From Lyophyllum atratum (lineage: Eukaryota > Basidiomycota > Agaricomycetes > Agaricales > Lyophyllaceae), in assembly GCA_014905825.1 (NCBI GenBank), contig JACGCN010000024.1, positions 248,001-312,000 of the forward strand: 64,000 nt of DNA, given 5' to 3'. Made by a program: the position numbers and the translations under genes. How positions within the stretch are numbered: position 1 is the stretch's first letter; every line of letters begins with the position of its first letter. Shown here piece after piece: positions 55,568 to 64,000 of the stretch. The notes below the pieces were generated by a model that did not search any database, had not been told where the DNA came from, and saw only the letters and a program-made list of their open reading frames with translations.

Positions 55568-57367
55568 CGTTGTCCTGGGTTGAATCCATTGCTTCCTAGA
55601 AGCACCTTGCCTTTATACTGGGCAGGCAAATGTTCCACCAGGAGAGAACTCGGAATGAATTCAGGGACAACAGGGTTACGAATCGGCAGAGTCGTTCTTG
55701 CAACTGGAGATGCATCGTAAGCTGAAAAGGAAGACGTTCGTCGAGAACTGTTTTCGTTGGGCCGTGGGGTTTCGTCTGGTTTCTTGCTACTTCATGCGCC
55801 CATGGACATAGCGGATGGGGCACTGCAGGAAACACAGTACATGGCAGCTACTGGCGCCAGGTGGCAACACGTGCACCTAATATTCTACGAGAAAATTCAC
55901 TCTACGGACATAGCAGAATCACGAAGGCAGTGTGGCCTCCAGCTCATCCTGGTCATCTTGTCAAGTTCGATCCATTCGGAGACGATGGCTCGGAGGTGCT
56001 ATATATGTCTTCGGACCGTGCCCAAAACGTCAACAACCATGTCCATGGCGGTGTCACCACCACCACAGGTCTGCTTTACCAAATTTCCAATCGAGAGTTT
56101 TTTTTAGAGAAGATCACACTGCACATGTTCGCAAGATGAGCTGTAGGGGGGTGGTGCGGGTGGCCACCGGTCACCGGTGAGGTATGGCCTCGTTAACGTT
56201 GTCGAAGTTGGTCCCGAGGTCACAAATTTCTGCCGTGGCTGTGTACTTGATGGCATCAGCGCCTTCTGAAGACCTCTGTTTGCGTCAGATATCAACCTTC
56301 TCCAGTTAAATACAACGCATACTGCCTCCTCCTCCTAATCTGCGATGGTTTAGCTCTGTCCGGATTGCTCTGCCGATACACAAAAGCTCGAGCTATCGCG
56401 CAGGAAAATCAACCATGGTGATTAGCATGTCTAAAGCATATCGGTTATGATGCCCCCCGAGTCCGAGTCCAGTTAAGTACATCTCCAGCTTCCCGACGAC
56501 TATCTATGTCGATCGCATCAACAACTGAATCCCGGTCTCGATCACGATCTCTGCGAACTGCTTCTGCCCTTGGAGCATGCGCCACTGCGTTGTCAATAGT
56601 GACGCCAGTCATCACAATAGGCCACGATCCGTCTTTCTCCGCGGGGTCAATCCCAAGCACACCGCACATGCCGACCCCACCACATCCACTCTAAAATGTG
56701 ACAGTTATTAATATCTTCTCCTGCAAGTCGTACTGATAGTCATCATCGTGATCTTGAACCTTTCGTTTGATGGCCACTCTCCCCAGTCAAATTCTGGTCG
56801 ATCCGTGCACCATGGCGATCCCAGCATTACTCCTCCTGATTCGAGATCAAAATTGGTGTTTTCGAAGCGCCGACATGCTCGCGAATCCACACGGTGCATT
56901 CTTCATCCGCAACGTGACACCTTCTTACATGCTCCGAATGCTGTCCTCGACGTCGCTATGGACCAGGACCGAACACCACACCATAGTATGATGGCGCCTC
57001 ACATTCAAAGTTCTCGGCTAGCGGAATGAGTTGAATTTGATGTTTCGTCACTTGTGCCGAGATCCCGCCGCCGACGAAACCAGCCAAAACCTCAGTAGAC
57101 CCTATTAACGAGGCCAACTACCGCCGCCCACCTGGTTCTCTTAGGTCTAAGCGTGGAGCTCGCATGGAGTTTACTCTGCGTCGCGACTTCATGACCCATC
57201 GAGCTCGTATGGCCAGACCGCACCGCAGTACGGATTCTGTTGGTATGCAACGAATGCCGTCCGTTGGCCGAGTCTTCAAGCCTTTAAAAGCTTCACGATT
57301 TCTCTCAGTTCAGCAGTTGTATTTTACACGCCACTCCAAGCCTGCTTTCTAGCTCCCGAGTACCACC
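55568..57367. other. Intergenic region of 1.8 kb
   Basis: No gene could be built. A minus-strand frame around 56445-56690 (GMCGVLGIDPAEKDGSWPIV, then a run of RDRDRDRD) and another at 56708-56899 (FDLESGGVMLGSPWCTDRPE) look partly coding. I could not join them by splicing or assign a family. A decayed gene is possible. Confidence 0.35.
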
Positions 57368-58322
57368 ATGATGTTCAAAACTGTCCTCGCTGCTCTCCTG
57401 GCTACCGCCATTGGCGTGCAGGCTGAACGTCACGTCGTCCACTTCAACAACAGGTGACGTTTCTTCGAGCTTGTAAATTGGGAAGGCACTAACTGGACCC
57501 TTCTGTATAACAGGTGTGGCCATGGAACCGTGAGTATGAAGATATAGCAGGAGTTCTATTTACTCAACTAGCGTCCGATTCTCTCTATAGCCCAAGCTCA
57601 TCAAGGGTCCGAATGTGCTCTCCAATGGCGCTGATTATGTCTCGAACGGCCCTCTGCTTGGAGCCATCGCGTAAGTGCACCTGCACACATTCTTATATCA
57701 CTCAACGATTGAAACCTCATCTTTCAGATACCTCCAGACTGGTGAAGAACTTTGATATATGCCACCAACGACTAACCCTTATTCTCTCTCCTCTCTCCTC
57801 TACGAAACAGGAAACTGCGGATTCAATGGCGAACGATGCACGCTTATCGAAACCACTCTGAAGAACCCCACAACCTCCGGTGGAGGGTCCAGCACGGATA
57901 TTTCTCTCATCCCTCCGTGCGTCTGCGGTGTTTTCAAGATACATTCGGCACTAATGTTTTCTCCCTTCATCCAGTCTCGCTTTCTCCGTGACGACTGGAT
58001 TCGGGTACGTCGGGTGCTCCTAGATCCACTTATATATGTCCTAACGCCCAAATATTACTTGCATCATAGGTACTACAATGGTTGCGACGGCGGAGGCGCA
58101 AACTGTGAGCATTTTTCTCCGATTTCACCCCCTGGCGCTCCCTCATCCCACCCCAAACTTTACAGGCAACAATGCCAACTGCCCAACTGCGTTCAAGGTG
58201 CCAGGTGACACTTACGTCCAGGTTGCATGTCAAACCAACGATGTGAGCCGCTTCGCTTCGCGTTTTCTCAGATATTGACTAGAAACTGCCATAAGGTGAA
58301 CCTTGCGATTACCTTCTGCTAA
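57368..58322 (+). CDS. Small secreted cysteine-rich protein, 9 exons, 156 aa
   Basis: Model: join(57368..57453, 57514..57529, 57591..57670, 57728..57741, 57811..57916, 57975..58004, 58070..58104, 58166..58242, 58296..58322), 471 nt in phase. The N-terminus MMFKTVLAALLATAIGVQA is a clear signal peptide. The mature part, about 135 residues, has regularly placed cysteines (RCGHGT, NCGFNGERC, CDGGGANC, NCPTAF, VACQTND, ITFC) and no membrane segment. Eight or more Cys allow several disulfides. It resembles a common fungal glycopeptide-type secreted family without known function; effector or cell-wall roles are guesses. Several exons are tiny (16, 14, 30, 35 and 27 bases), yet each junction restores an uninterrupted protein, which supports the model. 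It lies beside a secreted esterase and glyoxal oxidase. Confidence 0.78.
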
Positions 58323-59124
58323 TAAGCCCGAGGCGTTCTATCTTCGCCAAGGCCTGCTTTGTGTCCGTCGAAGAGCCTTTTGCTTCCTTATTGCACAGAT
58401 GATACTACACTTACGATTAATCTCAATGTACCATCTCCCCGCTATCCAATGTTGTGATGATAAGAACTTCCTTTTGGCTTGTAACCATCGCATGACTAGA
58501 ATTATGTAAGGCTGATCTGACTGATACCTAAGTATTACCTTGGCTAAAGCCGCCAAAACGCCTCCTCCATCAGCTCCATGTCGTGATCCGGTTCCACAGG
58601 TTTGCCTCATATGGCTTCAGGTTCAGAGTTACTTGTTCTTGTGCTCATGTTTCTCATGAAACGTATCCGGACGACTATTTTCAAAGCTGTTCCCTGGAGT
58701 TTTTGGATCGGCTATCTGGTGCACTTTCTTTCGCACCGCGACGCATGCCTAGCATGTGTTCCAAAGCGACTCTTCCGCTGCCAGAATCTGGAAGGCAGTT
58801 GAAAAAAGGTCCACGGGACCAAAGATGGGCCATATATATTTACCCACACAGGCGAGAAGCACGACTAAGGTCTCCCAGAGCCAAGCAGTTAGTTCTCGAC
58901 ACGCCCCAAGGACAACTATTGGAGTATACTTAGTGCCGAACAGCCTGTTCCCACCCGGCTTTGGTCTTAGAAAGCAGAAAAGACTCGCTTCTTTCACTTC
59001 ATATGTCACTAAAACTGCTCAATTCTCCCCACACCCAGTGAGAACGAATTTACGCACCACAGACTCAAAGGTAGACGCTATATAATGGGCTCGCGTTAAC
59101 CCCAGAACTCGTCATACCTCGACA
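58323..59124. other. Intergenic region
   Basis: This lies between the small secreted protein and the glyoxal oxidase gene. A TATA-like CTATATAATG lies at about 59079-59088, about 40 bases before the ATG at 59125. No gene was seen. Confidence 0.45.
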
Positions 59125-61250
59125 ATGCGGAGCCTTCTTCCTCTCCTGCTGTATTCTTTGCTCAGCCTCGCAGCCCCTTCTCCTGCAGGCTGGAACTTTG
59201 TCCAAAATGGTACCACTGGGATAGTCGCTCTCGAAGCTATCGTCGTCTCCCCCACCCTCGCTGTCCTCTTCGATCGAGTACAGAATAATCCGCTCCAGAT
59301 CAACGGAGCCGGTGCCTGGGGAGTGCTTTGGAACTTCGAGACTAACACAGCGACTCCTTTAAGCTTGGTATCGGACAGCTTCTGCGCCAGCGGTGGGTTC
59401 CTAAGTAATGGCACTATGGTGAGCAAGGGACTTGCATTATTCAAGCCGATTATTTATTGCCAGTGTTGGTAGGTGAGCGTGGGTGGACAACACGTCGAGA
59501 GTCCCGACACCGAGCCGGACACTGATGGACGAATGATGATAAGGCTATTTGAGCCATGCGCGGATGCTAACGGTGTCGGATGTAAAATCATCGAAGATCC
59601 TGGAAGGCTTCATCTCGCCGAGATGAGATGGTACCCATCCTCCCTGCGTATCTTCGACGGATCTCTGGTGTGAACATCGAGTTTTCCGGCTATGATAGTC
59701 TCTAATTTCACTCTGATGTGCCGTAGATGATTATTGGCGGCATGCATGACCAAACCCCATTCTACAATTTCGACCCAGTCAATAGCTTTGAGTTCTTCCC
59801 ACCGAAGGACAGCGGAGTTCCTCGTCCCTCTGCCTTCCTCGAACGCAGTTTACCTGCGAACTTGTTCCCTCGGTAAGCTAAAAGATATCTATATCTACTC
59901 TGTCTAAACTACCTCCATACAGAGGCTTTGCCCTTCCCGACGGCAGAGTCTTTATGGTCGCAAACAACCAGACAATCATCTACGACATCGAGAAACACAC
60001 CGAAACGCGCCTCCCTGACCTCCCCAACAGTGTCCGAGTCACCAACCCATTCGACGGCACCGCAACCCTCCTCCCCCTCACACCGCCGCTCTTCACACCA
60101 GAGGTCCTGGTATGCGGTGGGACGAACGTAAGCGACACGATCCCGTCTGAGCAGCTGTCCGCGCAGGACCCAGCATCAGACCAATGCAGTCGTATAACGG
60201 TGACGCCGGAGGGTATCCGACGCGGCTGGATCGTTGAGAGGATGCCGGAGGGTAGGATGATGCCTGAGATGGTGATGTTGCCGGACGGGCGGGTGCTGAT
60301 CTTAAATGGCGGGGAGACCGGTTATGCGGCGATCGCGAGTGTGGCGAATGCTGTCGACGGGCAGTCGAATGCAGATAATCCTGTGTATGTTTCTTTTGTC
60401 GTTTCTAGATGTGTCTTCTACTGACCATTCTTTCTGAAAAGGCTCAAACCTGTACTATATACACCGAGCGCTCCGCTTGGGAAGAGATTCAGCAACAAGG
60501 AATTGCCTGCGACAGACATCGCGCGCATGTATCACTCCAGCGTGTCGTTGACACCTAGCGGGTATGGTCTTCCTCCCAGAAATTTGACACTCTGCTCAAT
60601 ACTCATGCTTTCCTCAGCAATATTTTCATCGCGGGTTCGAACCCGAATCTAGGCATCCTGAACGACACTCGCTTACCCGCGTTCGTCACCCTCCAATCTC
60701 TTTGTCTCCCTTTCACTAATGCCTCCTACTTCTACCGTTTCTTAGCGAGTTCCGCGTAGAGTATCTCAACCCGCCATACATGAGCCTTGCCCGCCCAGTT
60801 CTACACAACGTCCCCAAGACGCTGCCCTTCAACCACGTCTTCACCGTCCCCATTGACGTCCCCGCCAGTCTCAAGGCCGTAACTGTGCAAGGTGCGTCTA
60901 CACGTCTCCCACCAGAACCCCATCCCTGATATAGGACTCGGAGTCGCGTTGATGGACCTGGGATTCTCCTCGCACGCCTTCCACTCGAGTTCGCGCCTCG
61001 TATTCATGCACGCCGTGCTGGCGCCCGACCGTAAGTCGGTCACCATCACCACCCCGCCTAATAACCGCGTGTTCCCCCCTGGACCTGGTGCGTACCTACC
61101 TCGCCCCTGACATCACCCTCCAATCAATGCTGAGGAATAGGCTACATATTCATCACCGTCGATGGGGTCACGAGCACCGGGGCCCACGTCCTCGTCGGCG
61201 ATGGTCGCGCGCCGCCAGTGAGGGAACAGGGGATCCATCTTCCTTTCTGA
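59125..61250 (+). CDS. Glyoxal oxidase (copper radical oxidase), 9 exons, 562 aa, secreted
   Basis: Model: join(59125..59418, 59473..59667, 59727..59872, 59923..60384, 60442..60561, 60618..60680, 60746..60891, 60935..61087, 61141..61250). A signal peptide ([19 protein letters not shown]) precedes a seven-bladed propeller and a C-terminal DUF1929 domain. The residues that build the copper radical site can be placed. The cysteine in SFCASGG (C87) and tyrosine in MRWYPSS (Y152) form the cross-linked cofactor. Y396 and H397 in ARMYHSS, and a His in GFSSHAF (H489), bind copper. Such enzymes oxidise aldehydes such as glyoxal or methylglyoxal and release hydrogen peroxide for extracellular peroxidases. 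The donor at 60385 (GTATGT) was preferred over one two bases earlier because it keeps phase. Confidence 0.9.
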
Positions 61251-61522
61251 TTTTGAACGCTAGAAAGTGTTCGAAGGACTGCGATTTTAATTACTCATGT
61301 AGTGCTGCATAGCTGCTCGTGAGGGACAGATTGACTACGCGTTCACCAATATAGTGTAGATACTTCGAGTGTTATAGTGCCATGTCAGATGTGACCGTAG
61401 CGTCCACCAAATTCCTAGTCCGAAACGCCTACAGACAAAGATACCCACCAACTGCCGTAAACCGAAAATGGCAAGGTCACTTCTAAACGCGTATAACCCG
61501 ATGTGGTTGTGGGTGGAAAGAA
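61251..61522. other. Spacer between glyoxal oxidase and LINE fragment
   Basis: It is the 3' flank of the glyoxal oxidase gene. The 5' border of the LINE fragment may lie inside it. Confidence 0.4.
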
Positions 61523-62391
61523 GTGAGAGGCGCGGCAAATCTGACGTTTATGCAAAACCTAAGTTATACTCCTCTACAAGTCAATGAGGTGATAAAAGTA
61601 TTCCAAAGTAATATGGAGGGCTACCTACAAAATGAGCTTGAATCCTCTCCAAAATTGTATCTTCTGCACAACAGACTGGAACCACAGAAAGATAGTCACC
61701 CCGTGCAAAAAACACTTCATTTCAGACATTATCTGAGTATACCAATCAATGAGCACAGAAAAGCACTGACAAGGCTACTGCTTTCCTCTCACGCCTTAGC
61801 TATTGAGCGGCTGAGATGGTCTGAGCACCGCCGACCTCGAGTTATGCGAAGCTGGAGACTTTGCCGTTTTTGTAAAGTTGCCATTGAAAGCCCTGAACAT
61901 GCTCTATTGGAGTGCACTGGCTCTAACGAGCTATCTGCGCTCCGTGACGAATTCTTGGCGAAAATTTACACAGATGCCCCGCACATGCCACGCCGTCCCA
62001 TGATCTCCTCGATTGATCTGCTTAAAAGAATCCTACATGAGAGGTCAACTGTCAGGCTGCTTGCGAAATTCACACATGAAGTGTTGGCACTCTATGAGTC
62101 TATCCCAATATATATTTCAGATCTTGCTGTCTATGAGTGATATTCCCGCTCAAAAAGGATGTGTCTCTGCAGGGATTTTTCCCATACCCATGTCTGTGGC
62201 TACCTGGTGATCAACCTGAACTGCGGCCTAGCTCACTCGGAGTTGTGGATATGGGTCCGAGACGATGATGTAGATTACTTAGTTATTTGCCTGTACTTAG
62301 TAGCATCGGGAAAACTCTCGGAACCCCGGCGTTCAGGAATTGGACCATGCCGGTTTGATGCCGGTAATATACTACTACTACTACTACTCAC
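61523..62391 (+). mobile_element. 5'-truncated LINE (non-LTR retrotransposon) 3' end
   Basis: An open frame at 61523-62140 encodes about 205 residues typical of the end of fungal LINE ORF2. It has HYLSIPINEHRKALTRLLLS, then RLRWSEHRRPRVMRSWRLC and a CCHC-like finger CRFCKVAIESPEHALLEC. No reverse transcriptase core is present, so the copy is 5' truncated, as is usual for LINE insertions. A non-coding tail follows and ends in an (ACT)n run at 62371-62389, a common tail type in fungal LINEs. The frame ends in a normal stop. The first ATG is probably not a true start. I did not find the target duplication. Confidence 0.65.
62371..62389. repeat. (ACT)6 microsatellite at the LINE tail
   Basis: Six tandem ACT units directly follow CCGGTAATAT. 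They probably represent the 3' tail of the LINE copy. Confidence 0.8.
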
Positions 62392-62583
62392 TCAAGTCAC
62401 GAACGGCAAAGCAGAAGACACGATCAACACATTCACGATACGACTATACACAAGCAGATGTAATAGATCAGAGCCCTTTTGGCCCACGAAACACGACACC
62501 AGTTGAACGGCATCTCACATCTAAAGTTAACGAGCGACCACAGGACGGCATGTTGAAACCACCCCTGCCCTCAGCACCGCCGT
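62392..62583. other. Spacer and 3' UTR of INO1
   Basis: No feature other than the likely 3' UTR of the minus-strand INO1 gene. Confidence 0.4.
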
Positions 62584-64000
62584 TTACCAGATGCGGGTCT
62601 CGAGAAGCAAGTCACTGTTAGCCTCCACGCCAATACAAGCCTTGAGGAAGCTCTCGAGCGCGTTACGCTGTCTGTTAAGGCTGTTCACGACCTCAGTGCC
62701 TATCATCACGATATCAGTGTGGTTCACCATCACGCCAAGTGAATGAGGAAACGTACCAGGCTTAACGAGCGGGGCCTTGAGCATGTACGACAACAGCGAC
62801 AGCACCGGGTACAACGGCGCGAACTCCGTCTGGGCCGCAGCACCATCCGCGGGGAGCTTGCGGTACTTGATGCGGGTAAGGAGCTCGGTGAGGATGCACA
62901 GGTCGAGAATGAGCGGCGTAGCAAGGAGCGAGTCCTCACACTCATTGAAGATATTGATCGTCGAGCGCCCCCCACAGAAGATCTCCGAGTAATACTCATC
63001 GATCGCGCGCTTCGAGTCGCCCACCGCCGGCACGTACTTGATCACCACGATATGGTCCGGGTGCTCGCCCTTCTCCTTCGTGCCCTCCTTAGGCGCCTTG
63101 TACAGGAGCCTGTTGGCATCGACCATGTCGTCGACGACGCTGCTCTTGCTGATCTCCTTGGAGCGGAACTGACGCTCGGCAGAGAGGTTGTGCCCGTCGT
63201 TGTTCCCGAGGTGGTTGTACGAGGCGATGGAGAGGGGCTTGATACCGGCGTTCACCAAGAACTCGGCGAGGACGGACTTGAGCTTCGTCTGGCCGGACTT
63301 GAGGTCGTCGCCGCCGATGAAGGAGTTGTGGCGCTCGGCGAGGGCGATGATGCCGGGGACGAAGGTGTTCTGGGGGGCCCCGTTGACGAAGGGTTCGCCC
63401 TCGAGGATGGCGGCGACGGCGAAGACGCTGGAAGGGGAGACCTCGGCGTGGGAGGCCTTGATCGCAGCGAGGACGTTGTCGGCGGTGTCGTTGACGCCGG
63501 GGATGATGTCGCTGTAGCGCTCGGTGTTGGCAGTCCAGAAGACGACGACGCGGTCAAGCTCGTTGTCGGCCTTGAACTTGCGGATGTCGGCACGGATTTG
63601 GTCAAGGTGGGCTTGCTTATCGGAGCCGGGAAGGACATTGTCGGCACGCTGCTCCTGGTTCGCAGCAATGAAGTCGGGGTAGTAGATGGAAGGGAGGGGA
63701 GCGCCGAGTAGAGCCATATGGGGCTTGACTTGACGCTGGAGGTCATAGTCGAGGACCTGAGCGCGCTCCATAGCTTTGTCGAGGGGCACGCCAGAGATGT
63801 CCCAGCCACCAAGGACGAGGTCGTTGGGGTGGACCATGGGGAGGACGTCGGAGATAGGGACGTGAACATCGTTGCCACTCGCAGCATCCGTACCAATACG
63901 GACGGTGGACGCGCGAAGGAGCGAGCCGATGTAGTTGGGCTGTTGGATACCCTGCTTGGTGTGCCAGACGATGTTATGGCGGTTGGCGAGGATGGTCGCG
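62584..64000 (-). CDS. INO1: Inositol-3-phosphate synthase, C-terminal 472 residues, cut by the window edge
   Basis: The frame is open from 64000 to the stop at 62584 without introns. The enzyme makes 1D-myo-inositol 3-phosphate from glucose 6-phosphate with NAD, the first step of inositol and phosphatidylinositol synthesis, in the cytosol. Clear family blocks are [15 protein letters not shown] and [13 protein letters not shown] near the top. [40 protein letters not shown] and [14 protein letters not shown], with active-site lysines, follow. [35 protein letters not shown] and the end LLLETRIW complete it. The N-terminal 60-80 residues with the first part of the NAD-binding fold lie beyond the window. 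A long plus-strand open frame at 62743-63711 is only the antisense of this GC-rich gene. Confidence 0.97.
   Translation of the reverse strand, partial: ATILANRHNIVWHTKQGIQQPNYIGSLLRASTVRIGTDAASGNDVHVPISDVLPMVHPNDLVLGGWDISGVPLDKAMERAQVLDYDLQRQVKPHMALLGAPLPSIYYPDFIAANQEQRADNVLPGSDKQAHLDQIRADIRKFKADNELDRVVVFWTANTERYSDIIPGVNDTADNVLAAIKASHAEVSPSSVFAVAAILEGEPFVNGAPQNTFVPGIIALAERHNSFIGGDDLKSGQTKLKSVLAEFLVNAGIKPLSIASYNHLGNNDGHNLSAERQFRSKEISKSSVVDDMVDANRLLYKAPKEGTKEKGEHPDHIVVIKYVPAVGDSKRAIDEYYSEIFCGGRSTINIFNECEDSLLATPLILDLCILTELLTRIKYRKLPADGAAAQTEFAPLYPVLSLLSYMLKAPLVKPGTFPHSLGVMVNHTDIVMIGTEVVNSLNRQRNALESFLKACIGVEANSDLLLETRIW

Noticed and set aside
56445..56899. Minus-strand gene with an RDRDRDRD run
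   Set aside because: Two partly coding-like frames exist, but no splice joins them in phase and no family is recognisable.
62743..63711. 322-aa plus-strand open frame
   Set aside because: It is the antisense of INO1. GC-rich third positions keep the reverse frame open, and its protein is a low-complexity Val/Gly/Asp string.
1..64000. tRNA, rRNA, CRISPR, bacterial operon, riboswitch and origin signals
   Set aside because: No credible A/B-box pair in a tRNA layout was found. GGTTCGAA-like matches fall in coding exons (for example 60631). The other feature types do not fit a fungal nuclear locus.

Overview
This is nuclear DNA from a filamentous basidiomycete fungus, most likely a mushroom-forming Agaricomycete. 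Genes are split by many short introns, mostly 48-70 bases with GT...AG ends, and several exons are under 20 bases. The families point the same way: a DUF6533 membrane protein, a glyoxal oxidase, a small secreted cysteine-rich protein, PrpF, DUF2828, a chromodomain Ty3/Gypsy element and a very large fungal transposase. Glyoxal oxidase would fit a plant-litter or wood decomposer. I cannot name the species. All exon structures were built by hand from splice signals, reading phase and protein continuity.

Layout. 990-2862 (-): a 9-exon gene of unknown function. 3396-9537: a DNA transposon with 26-bp terminal inverted repeats and one intact 6-exon gene for a transposase of about 1690 aa. 10843-11732 (-): a single-pass membrane protein. 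12158-18826: a group of metabolic genes, namely a mitochondrial-type PrpF isomerase, an intact beta-propeller lactonase-like gene, a broken tandem copy of it, and a class III CoA-transferase with a mitochondrial-type leader. 20392-22643 (-): a DUF2828/vWA protein. 23583-25009 (-): a kelch protein that stops early.

25631-38471 is a very young 12.8-kb LTR retrotransposon on the minus strand. It has same-length LTRs with no difference seen and a perfect GTAGT target duplication. It carries a 2668-aa Gag-Pol with a chromodomain and, after Pol, an extra 1080-aa ORF whose stop codon lies inside the 3' LTR.

The right part mixes relics and working genes. 40573-42025 looks like a non-autonomous TIR element packed with GCGTGCA-like repeats. 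42937-43344 (+) is a DUF4267 protein. 43540-45374 holds a relic and a frameshifted copy of one fungal gene family. 46008-46827 (-) is a TPR protein and 47395-50117 (-) an 868-aa Cys/His-rich protein. 50606-52213 (-) is a DUF6533 protein, 53323-55567 (-) a secreted carboxylesterase, 57368-58322 (+) a secreted small protein and 59125-61250 (+) glyoxal oxidase. 61523-62391 is the 3' end of a LINE. INO1 (inositol-phosphate synthase, minus strand) runs off the right edge.

The secreted esterase, secreted small protein and glyoxal oxidase sit together and probably act outside the cell. The 12-19 kb genes look like organic-acid and acyl-CoA catabolism. The two intact autonomous-looking elements and the extra retrotransposon ORF are the most unusual parts of the window.
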